DNA from: Actinomycetes bacterium
GTDB lineage: Bacteria; Actinomycetota; Coriobacteriia; Anaerosomatales; Anaerosomataceae
DNA: 41,294 nt
Assembly: GCA_022839745.1 (NCBI GenBank)
Contig: JALHJB010000018.1
Location: 1-41,294 of the forward strand
Direction of reading: 5' to 3'
In this document: in pieces, positions 7,418 through 14,234 of the stretch
Layout: every line of letters starts with the position of its first letter
Numbering within the stretch: the first letter of the stretch is position 1
The notes under the pieces: generated by a model
Told to the model about the DNA's origin: nothing
Database searches by the model: none
What the model saw: only the letters and a program-made list of their open reading frames with translations
Position numbers and translations under genes: made by a program

Positions 7418-8476
7418 TCACGGCCCTGTGGCCTCCTCCGCCACGGTGAGTCCGGATCCATCGGGGGCGGGCACTACGAGTGTCCGCCCCTCGGCGTCTA
7501 CGCAGTACAGGGCTATGCCGTGCTCGGAGGCGTAGTCAGACGCCCGCTCGGCGCCGCGCACGAAAAGCGCGGTGGAGAGGATGTCCGATCGGAGTCCGGT
7601 CAGCGACGAGCCGGCCACCGTGAGCGAGCGCACGCCGCGCGCCGGAAGCCCGGTGGCGGGGTCGAGGATGTGGTGGTAACGAATCCCGTCGACCTCGAAG
7701 TACCGTTGGTAGTCGCCCGAGGTGGAGAGCGCGCCGTCGGCTTCGAAGGCGAACGTCGCCACCACCCGTGTGGTGTCGCGCGGGTCTTCCACGCCGATGC
7801 GCCAGACGCTGCCATCGGGTTTGGTGCCGAGGGTCACGGTGCTGCTCCCGGAGCTGATGAGCGCAGCGGTCACCGCGCCGCTCTCACGGAGCGATGCGCG
7901 CGCGGCATCGAGCGCGAGACCCTTGGCCGCCCCGCCGAGGTCCAGGCCGGGGGCGAGCGACTCGCCCGGCTGGAGGCGAGGGTCGGGATCCTTGAGGCGC
8001 GAGAAGACCGCAGTCTCGGCACTCGTACGGATGAATCCGTCGGCGGCGGCGAGGGCAAGCTCAAGGTCGGCTTCGGCGGGCACGGTCTGCGCACCCTCGA
8101 AGTCGTAGAGGCGGGTCACCGCGAGGAGCGTCGGCGAGAAGGTGTCGCCCACCTCGAGATCCTCAATCGCGTCGAGGATGCTCGCGCTCCATGGGGGCAG
8201 CGGCTGCGCGGTGTATGGCTGCGCGTTGAAGGCGGAGATGTCCGAGGCCGGGTCGTACGCGTCGAGCGGGGCCTCGATCTCGGCCATCACGGCAAAGGCG
8301 TCGTCGATCGCCGCGCGGACTGCGGTCTCGTCCTCGCCGTACGCAGTGATGCTGACCACGGTGCCTAGCGCCTCGCGGCTCACCACCACCGGCTCATCGG
8401 TAGCGCAGCCGGGTAGCGTGAGGAGCGAGGCCGCCATCAGCGGGATACATACGTGCGCAGCTGTGATGCGTCGCAT
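7418..8476 (-). CDS. apbE: FAD:protein FMN transferase, ApbE-type lipoprotein
   Basis: 352 aa. A lipoprotein signal peptide ends in LPGC with the lipid-bearing Cys at 24. The ApbE fold follows: LGTVVSITAYG, the Asp/Ala-rich region DLGGAAKGLALD, and HHILDPATGLPA near the C-terminal Mg2+ site. ApbE moves FMN from FAD onto Thr of secreted or membrane flavoproteins (RnfG/NqrC, fumarate-reductase-like and extracellular electron-transfer proteins). The start at 8476 gives the lipobox the right distance; longer versions lack a signal peptide. It is divergent from nfnA, with only 79 nt between. No target flavoprotein lies in this window, though a secreted multihaem cytochrome does. Confidence 0.92.
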   Translation of the reverse strand: MRRITAAHVCIPLMAASLLTLPGCATDEPVVVSREALGTVVSITAYGEDETAVRAAIDDAFAVMAEIEAPLDAYDPASDISAFNAQPYTAQPLPPWSASILDAIEDLEVGDTFSPTLLAVTRLYDFEGAQTVPAEADLELALAAADGFIRTSAETAVFSRLKDPDPRLQPGESLAPGLDLGGAAKGLALDAARASLRESGAVTAALISSGSSTVTLGTKPDGSVWRIGVEDPRDTTRVVATFAFEADGALSTSGDYQRYFEVDGIRYHHILDPATGLPARGVRSLTVAGSSLTGLRSDILSTALFVRGAERASDYASEHGIALYCVDAEGRTLVVPAPDGSGLTVAEEATGP

Positions 8477-8503
8477 TGCCTGCCTCACGGGGACGGGTAT
8501 ACT
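8476..8503 (+). promoter_or_regulatory. promoter for nfnAB
   Basis: TTGCCT (8476-8481) and TATACT (8498-8503) with a 16-nt spacer face nfnA. The -35 overlaps the apbE start codon, so the divergent units may interfere. The predicted leader is about 45 nt and includes GGGAGGG before the nfnA ATG. Confidence 0.5.
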
Positions 8504-8555
8504 TGTCGGCACTTGTTTCGCCGTTTCTGCCAGTGTACCAACCCCGGGAGGGCCG

Positions 8556-9395
8556 ATGTTCCCCATCGTTCACGCTCGCCAGCTCTCCGACGCGGTCTTT
8601 GAGATGGGCGTTCACGCGCCCGCGATCGCCCGGAAAGCGCAGGCAGGGCAGTTCCTGATGCTGCGTATCGATGAGGATGGCGAGCGCATCCCGCTCACGT
8701 TCTCCGACTGGTCGGCGGATGAGGGTTGGATCCGCTTCATCTTCATGCGGGTGGGCAAGACCACCCATCAGCTCTCACACCTCGGCGTAGGCGATTCGCT
8801 TGCCGATGTCGTCGGCCCGCTCGGTGTTCCCACGCACGTGGAGGGCCTCGGTCGTGTGGCGGTCGTGGGCGGCGGCGTGGGGACGGCCGTGGCGTACCCG
8901 GTAGCGCGCGCGATGGTCGCCGCCGGCAACGAGGTCACCGTGATCGTGGGCGCGCGCAACGCCGACCTGCTCATCCTGGAAGACGAGTTCCGCGCGCTGC
9001 CCATCAAGGAGCTCATCATCTGCACCGACGATGGCTCCGCGGGGCGCAAGGACCTCGTCACCGCGCCGCTCAAGGAGCTCTGCGAGTCAGGCGCGATCGA
9101 CCACTCCATGGCCATCGGTCCGGCCATCATGATGAAGTTCTGCGTGGCCACCACCAAGGAGCTCGGTGTGCCGTGTGTGGTGTCGCTCAACCCGATCATG
9201 GTGGACGGCACCGGCATGTGCGGCGCCTGCCGCTGCAGCGTTGGCGGCGAGACCAAGTTCGGCTGCGTGGACGGCCCTGACTTCGACGGGCACCAGGTGG
9301 ACTTCGAGGAGCTCATGAGCCGTCAGCGTGTGTACAACGATGATGAGCGTCTGGCCGATGCCGAGTATCACAAGGAGTGCTCATGTCACTCGTAG
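8556..9395 (+). CDS. nfnA: NfnA/SudB-like NAD- and FAD-binding subunit
   Basis: 279 aa. A ferredoxin-NADP reductase-like FAD domain (residues 1-95, with RIPLTFSDW) is followed by an NAD domain with the glycine-rich GGGVGTAVAYPVARAM. A C-terminal [2Fe-2S] site has C222, C225 and C237 (MCGACRC and KFGC). This is the small subunit of NADH-dependent reduced ferredoxin:NADP+ oxidoreductase (Nfn) or of the related sulfide dehydrogenase SudBA. Nfn couples ferredoxin and NADH oxidation to NADPH formation by electron bifurcation in anaerobes. The ATG at 8556 has GGGAGGG just upstream. The gene overlaps nfnB by 13 nt. Sequence alone does not separate Nfn from Sud activity. Confidence 0.88.
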   Translation: MFPIVHARQLSDAVFEMGVHAPAIARKAQAGQFLMLRIDEDGERIPLTFSDWSADEGWIRFIFMRVGKTTHQLSHLGVGDSLADVVGPLGVPTHVEGLGRVAVVGGGVGTAVAYPVARAMVAAGNEVTVIVGARNADLLILEDEFRALPIKELIICTDDGSAGRKDLVTAPLKELCESGAIDHSMAIGPAIMMKFCVATTKELGVPCVVSLNPIMVDGTGMCGACRCSVGGETKFGCVDGPDFDGHQVDFEELMSRQRVYNDDERLADAEYHKECSCHS

Positions 9396-10837
9396 ACGAC
9401 ACCGCCACACCCGCGCCTGCCGAGAAGCCCCGGCACCGCCCGGCCCGCATCCCGCGCACGCCGATGCCGGAGCGCGACGCCGCCGTGCGCGCCAAGGACT
9501 TCGAGGAAGTCACCCTCGGCTACACCGAGGAGATGGCCCGTGCCGAGGCGAGCCGCTGCCTGCAGTGCAAGAACCCCACGTGTATCGAGGGGTGCCCGGT
9601 GAACATCGACATCAAGTCGTTCATCGGCAAGATGATCGGCGGCGACTACCACGCGGCCGTGGCCGTGCTCAAGGAGAAGAACGCCCTGCCCGCCGTGTGC
9701 GGCCGTGTGTGCCCGCAGGAGGAGCAGTGCGAGAGCCGCTGCGTGCTCGCCAAGAAGGGCGAAAGCGTGGCGATCGGCCGTCTGGAGCGGTGGCTGGGCG
9801 ACTTCGACCTGGCGTGTGAGCTCGAGCATCGCTGCGTGCCCGAGGTGGGCGAAGACAGCGGCAAGCGCGTTGCGGTTGTGGGCTCCGGCCCCGCCGGACT
9901 CGCGTGCGCGGGCGAGCTGCGCCGCTTCGGTCACTCGGTGACGATCTTCGAGAGCCTGCACGCTACCGGCGGCGTGCTCACCTACGGCATCCCCGAGTTT
10001 CGCCTCCCCAAGCACATCGTGCAGGCAGAGGTGGGGCTGCTCGAGGAGATGGGCGTTGAGATCCGCTGTGATGTGGTCATCGGCGCCACCTACACCATCG
10101 ACGAGCTCATGACCGAGGAGGGCTTCGACGCCGTCTTCGTGGGCAACGGCGCCGGTCTGCCGATGTTCCTGGGCATCCCGGGCGAGAACCTCAATGGTGT
10201 GTATTCGGCCAACGAGTTCCTCACGCGCGTGAACCTCATGCGCGCCTACGAGTTCCCCAAGGCCGACACGCCCGTGTGGCGCGGCCGCAAGGTGGCCGTG
10301 GTGGGTGGCGGCAACGTGGCGATGGATGCCGCGCGTACCGCCAAGCGCCTTGGCGCCGAGGAGGTCTTCCTCGTGTACCGGCGCACCGAGGAGGAGATGC
10401 CGGCGCGCAAGGAAGAGGTGCACCACGCGCGCGAGGAGGGCGTGGAGTTCAAGATGCTGTGCTCGCCGGTGGAGGTCACCGGCAAGGACGGCTGGGTGAC
10501 CGGGATCGTGGCCAACACGATGGAGCTCGGCGAGCCCGACGCCAGCGGCCGTCGGGCGCCTGTGTGTGTGATGGGCGCCGACTTCACGATCGACTGCGAC
10601 ACGGTGATCATGGCGCTCGGCACGCGGGCCAACCCGCTGCTCCCCAAGACGACGCCCGACCTTGAGCTCTCCAAGCGCGGTTACATTGTGACCGATGAGG
10701 ACGGCGCCACCTCTAAGCCCGGCGTGTACGCCGGCGGCGATATCGTCACCGGCTCGGCCACCGTCATCCTCGCCATGGGCGCCGGTAAGCGCGCCGCTCG
10801 TGCGATGGACGAGTGGCTCAAGGGCGCCGCTCGATAG
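9383..10837 (+). CDS. nfnB: NfnB/SudA-like (GltD-type) FAD, NADP and 4Fe-4S subunit
   Basis: 484 aa. The N-terminal ferredoxin-like domain has two cysteine groups for 4Fe-4S clusters: CLQCKNPTCIEGCPV and CGRVCPQEEQCESRC. It is followed by the FAD Rossmann motif VVGSGPAGLACAGELRR, then TYGIPEFRLPK and the NADP motif VVGGGNVAMDAART. The end VYAGGDIVTGSATVILAMGAGK is typical of the GltD family. AAGGAG lies 5 nt before the ATG at 9383, inside the end of nfnA. With NfnA it forms the soluble heterodimer that bifurcates electrons; its role may be supply of NADPH to biosynthesis. A glutamate synthase large subunit is not nearby, arguing against GltD proper. Confidence 0.9.
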   Translation: MSLVDDTATPAPAEKPRHRPARIPRTPMPERDAAVRAKDFEEVTLGYTEEMARAEASRCLQCKNPTCIEGCPVNIDIKSFIGKMIGGDYHAAVAVLKEKNALPAVCGRVCPQEEQCESRCVLAKKGESVAIGRLERWLGDFDLACELEHRCVPEVGEDSGKRVAVVGSGPAGLACAGELRRFGHSVTIFESLHATGGVLTYGIPEFRLPKHIVQAEVGLLEEMGVEIRCDVVIGATYTIDELMTEEGFDAVFVGNGAGLPMFLGIPGENLNGVYSANEFLTRVNLMRAYEFPKADTPVWRGRKVAVVGGGNVAMDAARTAKRLGAEEVFLVYRRTEEEMPARKEEVHHAREEGVEFKMLCSPVEVTGKDGWVTGIVANTMELGEPDASGRRAPVCVMGADFTIDCDTVIMALGTRANPLLPKTTPDLELSKRGYIVTDEDGATSKPGVYAGGDIVTGSATVILAMGAGKRAARAMDEWLKGAAR

Positions 10838-10945
10838 TCCGATACAGGTGATGTGCGGTACAATCCGGGGCGATGGGCGCCGTTGTTCGGCGTTTCACTC
10901 CGACAGACGGCGCATCCCGCACGGACCGGGCTCGAGGAGGTGGCG

Positions 10946-11686
10946 GTGTCGGATCCGATCAGAGTCCTCGTCGTCGACGATGACGAAGCGATCGTCGACA
11001 TGATCCAGATGGGCCTCGAGGGAGAGGGCATGCGTGTGGTGTCGGCCTCCGATGGCTCGGAAGCACTTGAGATGCTGCACAAGCACCCTACCGACGTGGT
11101 GCTGCTCGACATCATGATGCCGCGGGTCGACGGCTGGATGACCCTCATGGAGATCCGCAACGATCCGCTCACCGCGGACATCCCCGTCATCATGCTCACC
11201 GCCAAGACGCAGGACCTCGCGCGCATCCTCGCGTTCAAACAAGGCGTGCAGCAGTACGTGACCAAGCCGTTCAACCTGATGGAGCTCGTCGCTCGCATCC
11301 AGAGCCTCATGCGCGGTCGTCAGCGCGTGGGCACTGCCGCACAGGCCGAGGGCGACTTCCGGAAGCTCGCGGTGCGCAAGGGCGGCAGAACGGTGTTGCT
11401 GGACCTGGATGATGTGATCTACATCTCCGCGAAGAACAAGTCCACATACGTGCATACGTACGAGAACCAGTACCTTGTGGATCTCACGCTATCCGAGCTC
11501 GAGGAGCGGCTGTCGACAGACGCGTTCCGACGTCTGCATAGGAGTTACATGATCAACTTGAACAAGGTGAAGGAGATCGTGCGCGTTGAGGGCTCGTACG
11601 TGGTCGTGATGTCGGACCGCGACGAGACCCAGGTGCCGGTGGCGCGCCGCCAGGTGAAGTCGTTCCGCGAAGCGGTGGGTATCTGA
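10946..11686 (+). CDS. response regulator, REC plus LytTR DNA-binding domain
   Basis: 246 aa. The receiver domain (1-120) has the acidic pocket D11-D13, the phosphorylation site D55 in LLDIMMP, and K107 in TKPFN. The LytTR domain (about 140-246) has DVIYISAKNKSTYVHTYE, FRRLHRSYMINLNKVKEI and VPVARRQVK, the usual family pattern. LytTR regulators control cell-envelope, adhesion or bacteriocin genes. The GTG at 10946 is preferred because GAGGAGG lies 5 nt upstream; the frame is open earlier without an RBS. No histidine kinase gene is adjacent, so its partner is elsewhere. Its stop shares one base with the next gene's ATG, so it probably regulates, and is co-made with, the envelope protein. Confidence 0.9.
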   Translation: MSDPIRVLVVDDDEAIVDMIQMGLEGEGMRVVSASDGSEALEMLHKHPTDVVLLDIMMPRVDGWMTLMEIRNDPLTADIPVIMLTAKTQDLARILAFKQGVQQYVTKPFNLMELVARIQSLMRGRQRVGTAAQAEGDFRKLAVRKGGRTVLLDLDDVIYISAKNKSTYVHTYENQYLVDLTLSELEERLSTDAFRRLHRSYMINLNKVKEIVRVEGSYVVVMSDRDETQVPVARRQVKSFREAVGI

Positions 11687-12879
11687 TGGCCCGTGCGCGG
11701 CGCAGCCTCGCCGTCTCCGCGCTCGTGCTGGCCGCGTTGCTTGTGGCATCGTTCCCCGCACCTGCGGCTGCCGTGCGGACCGTGGGACTCTCCACCGGCA
11801 CGTTCGACTTCTCGCTTGCGCCTGGCCAGACGGGCGAGGGCGAGGTCGCGGTTTCCAACAACGGCGATGAGGACATCGACGTTCTCATCTACGCCTCGGA
11901 CCAGTTGGTGGCCGAGGATGGCTCGATCAGCTACGAGGTGCCCAGTGCGACCCAGGCGACAGGCGTGGGGACGCCTGCGACATGGGTTCGCATGGTGGTC
12001 GGTGCCGAGACCAAGACGCTTGGCAACACGCCGTACGTGTCGCTCACTCCGGGAGAGCAGATTCCCGTTGCGTTCGAGCTTGAGATTCCCGAGAACGCTC
12101 CGCCCGGCGATCATCAGGTGATCATCTTCTTCGAGATGTTCAGAGGGGACTCCGCAACCGAAGGGGCGAGCGCCGACGTCACCGGACGCGTTGGCGCACG
12201 GATCAGCATCCGCATCGCCGGCGAGATCGTTGAGCGCGTTGACGTGCGCCCATTCGTGACGAAGCCGTTCGTGCTGGCCAAGCTCGCGCCGTACACGTTC
12301 GTGGTGCGTAACGAGGGCAACATCGACAAGGACATCAATGCTCGCATCCTGCTGTTGGACGGGAACCTCCAGGAGGTCGTGAGCTCGCTGGTCACGTCGG
12401 ACACCCCCGTCTTCGCCGGGACGAACTTCGAGCAGAGCGGTGCTGTCGATACCGGCAAGCAGCTCTTCGGGCGCTACACGATGCGGCTTGAAGTCTCGTA
12501 CCCGCGCGAGGGGTCGGAGATCGGGGCGCCCGAGATCATCACCATCGACAAGGGCGTGTGGTTCATTCCGCTCTGGCTCGTGATCGCCCTCATCCTCATC
12601 GTCGGGGGCATCGCTATCTGGTTCAGCTGGAAGAAGGCGCAGAGCGAGGACGCCCGCGAGCGTCGCGCTCGCAGGCGGAAGTATCGTGAAGGCCACGTGC
12701 GCGTACCGGATGTCGAGGAGACCGCCGAGGGTGACGTTGCCGACGCGGGCGACGCACCAGGGCGCGATCGCTCAGACCTCTCAAGCGGTCAGGAGCCAAA
12801 CGATGCAGAGGAGCGTCCGAGGCGGTCCCGTCGTGAGCCGGCGCCACGTCGCAGGTCGACCCAGCGGCGCTCGCGGTAG
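11686..12879 (+). CDS. DUF916-like cell-surface membrane protein
   Basis: 397 aa with a signal peptide (1-29, ending PAAA). Two beta-sandwich regions follow: residues 35-170 (FDFSLAPGQTGEGEVAVSN and TWVRMVVGAE) and 170-285 (FVVRNEGNIDKDINARILL). A single membrane helix spans about 291-315 (WFIPLWLVIALILIVGG). The cytoplasmic tail of 80 residues is very rich in Arg and Glu. This layout matches WxL-interacting proteins (DUF916/DUF3324), which hold surface proteins to the wall and membrane in Gram-positives; the match is by architecture, not by a search. The ATG overlaps the regulator stop (TGATG). The lysine/arginine tail is longer than usual for the family. Confidence 0.7.
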   Translation: MARARRSLAVSALVLAALLVASFPAPAAAVRTVGLSTGTFDFSLAPGQTGEGEVAVSNNGDEDIDVLIYASDQLVAEDGSISYEVPSATQATGVGTPATWVRMVVGAETKTLGNTPYVSLTPGEQIPVAFELEIPENAPPGDHQVIIFFEMFRGDSATEGASADVTGRVGARISIRIAGEIVERVDVRPFVTKPFVLAKLAPYTFVVRNEGNIDKDINARILLLDGNLQEVVSSLVTSDTPVFAGTNFEQSGAVDTGKQLFGRYTMRLEVSYPREGSEIGAPEIITIDKGVWFIPLWLVIALILIVGGIAIWFSWKKAQSEDARERRARRRKYREGHVRVPDVEETAEGDVADAGDAPGRDRSDLSSGQEPNDAEERPRRSRREPAPRRRSTQRRSR

Positions 12880-12929
12880 CGGGTAGACCGGGGCCAAACC
12901 CGCGCTCCCGCCCGGCACGAGGAACGACC

Positions 12930-12971
12930 AAAGAAGAGCGCCCCGGCCAGACGGCCGGGGCGCTCTTCTTT
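12930..12971. terminator. strong bidirectional terminator
   Basis: A perfect 19-bp stem pairs 12930-12948 with 12953-12971 around the 4-nt loop AGAC. The A-rich start and T-rich end of the arms (AAAGAAGAG and CTCTTCTTT) make it work in both directions. It separates the convergent DUF916-like gene and the 93-aa secreted protein gene. Confidence 0.88.
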
Positions 12972-12989
12972 GTCTGCGCGGGTGTGGCG

Positions 12990-13271
12990 CTACTCCATGC
13001 CCACCAGCGAGAAGTCGGTGACATCCGCAGGGAGTGCAACCTCGGTGCCGGCCGTCGGTGTCCCGGTGACAAGATCGCTGTCGCCCTTGGACCACAGGCG
13101 CAGCTCCCAAGGGACATTGGACTGAACGGTCATCACGTCGGTATCCACACCTGCCTGGGTGACCCTGGCAACGGTGCCGACGATCGTCGTTGTGGCTGCC
13201 GATGCGGCAACGGGGAGCGCCATGGCCAGAGCCACGACGACCGTGAGGAGTGTCACGTAGCGTACGAACAT
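12990..13271 (-). CDS. small secreted beta-rich protein (93 aa)
   Basis: 93 aa: a signal peptide (1-25, ending PVAASA) and a mature part of about 68 residues rich in Thr and Val. The motif VQSNVPWELRLW resembles VNASLPFELRG near the C-terminus of the 855-aa protein encoded nearby, suggesting one shared beta-sandwich strand pair. It has no cysteine and no LPxTG or membrane anchor. The ATG at 13271 is chosen for its signal peptide and AAAGGCGG upstream; the frame is open further but upstream residues look non-coding. It lies convergent to the DUF916-like gene across a bidirectional terminator. The function is not known; a wall-associated structural role is a guess from context. Confidence 0.6.
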   Translation of the reverse strand: MFVRYVTLLTVVVALAMALPVAASAATTTIVGTVARVTQAGVDTDVMTVQSNVPWELRLWSKGDSDLVTGTPTAGTEVALPADVTDFSLVGME

Positions 13272-13444
13272 CGCAGAACCGCCTTTCTGAGCCTTCACCA
13301 TAGGTATCGGCACGTTGGCGTGTGACCTTAGCGTTCCTTCGGGGAAGCTGACGGGCGTTGCGCCTGCTAGGATGAGCGGTTGCTTCCGGGTGTGACAAGC
13401 GATGCATGGGGGTGGGCGGTTCGGCGGCCGGGGCTCCGCACGCA

Positions 13445-13476
13445 CGAACGCCCGGACCGAGTGGCCCGGGCGTTCG
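13445..13476 (-). terminator. terminator after the 134-aa secreted protein gene
   Basis: CGAACGCCCGG (13445-13455) pairs perfectly over 11 bp with 13466-13476, loop 10 nt. It lies 28 nt past the stop of the minus-strand 134-aa gene. No T-tract. It would separate that gene from the 93-aa gene. Confidence 0.55.
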
Positions 13477-13504
13477 ATCGAGCCGTGTCGCTCTCGTCCG
13501 TTGC

Positions 13505-13909
13505 TTATTCCTGGACCATCGAGAACTTGACGGATCCGGTGAGCGCGGTGGTCGGGTCGAGGTCGTAATCGACCGTGCCCACGATCTTGTAATCAACGCC
13601 GATGTTGCCGCCGCGCAAGCCCGTGGTTGCTTCGAGCGCGGTGGACGTGAGCGTGGTGAAGTTGTCGTTGGTCACCTCGGCGGACATGGTGGCTTCTTTG
13701 TTCGACTTTCCGGACACGGTCACTGTGGCAACACCAGGTGCAACCGGAGTGATCGAACCGAAATTGACGGGATCGGGTGCGGTTACTTCCAGCAGGGTCC
13801 CAACATTGGCAGTGACAGCGGTGGTGTCGAAATCGGCCGCGGTCGCGTAGCTGATCACGCCAAAGACGAGAGCGACAACGGATAGTGCGATGATGATGGT
13901 CCGCTTCAT
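13505..13909 (-). CDS. secreted beta-sandwich protein (134 aa)
   Basis: 134 aa: a signal peptide (1-24, ending YATA) and a mature domain of 110 residues full of Thr, Val and Asp. The stretch VNFGSITPVAPGVATVTVSG resembles VDFGTIQPGVQY in the C-terminal domain of the 855-aa neighbour, so the two likely share an Ig-like fold that may pack together. It has no cysteine and no visible anchor. AAGGAG lies 7 nt before the ATG. The upstream 190 nt form several stable hairpins, so translation or transcript stability may be controlled. It may be an abundant surface or matrix subunit; this is inferred from size, signal peptide and leader, not from a recognised family. Confidence 0.72.
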   Translation of the reverse strand: MKRTIIIALSVVALVFGVISYATAADFDTTAVTANVGTLLEVTAPDPVNFGSITPVAPGVATVTVSGKSNKEATMSAEVTNDNFTTLTSTALEATTGLRGGNIGVDYKIVGTVDYDLDPTTALTGSVKFSMVQE

Positions 13910-13964
13910 ACAATTCTCCTTCGTTCGTTCTTCCCTTACCTACTATGACAGTACGTGCTCCGTT

Positions 13965-14095
13965 ACGGCTTCTGCCGTTCCGGTCCTGCATGGACCGGGT
14001 GGTGCCTGCTAAAAACACGCTGGAGGTCCGATCACAGACCACCCCATCCACCGGATGGGTAGGATACAGTCCCCCGGGCACCCCTATACGGGTGC
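13965..14095 (-). promoter_or_regulatory. structured leader of the 134-aa secreted protein gene
   Basis: Four perfect hairpins lie in a row upstream of the gene: 13965-13978 (ACGGC stem), 13980-13998 (CCGGTCC stem, 7 bp), 14043-14059 (CCCATCC stem, 7 bp) and 14078-14095 (GCACCC stem, 6 bp). A weaker one with a GGTC stem lies at 14025-14040. I could not match it to c-di-GMP, c-di-AMP, cobalamin or other riboswitch cores. It may be a novel regulatory leader, an mRNA-stabilising element, or partly the 3' end of the 855-aa gene transcript. 14096-14234 holds no gene and no clear terminator. Confidence 0.45.
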
Positions 14096-14234
14096 GGTAC
14101 CAGTATCGGCATCAGCAGCCGACCGAATGAGCGTTGTTCTGCATATTGTGACGAAAGCACGGATAGGTGCGACGGGCGGTCGGAATATCGTTCAATGACC
14201 GACGAACGGCTGCGTGTGATGTGGCTCACCGCGC

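Noticed and set aside
10859..10864. TACAAT as a promoter for the LytTR regulator
   Set aside because: No -35 box at a useful distance; kept out of the feature list for lack of support.
13910..14234. Known riboswitch (c-di-GMP, c-di-AMP, cobalamin) in the leader
   Set aside because: None of the conserved core strings of these classes could be found on the minus strand.
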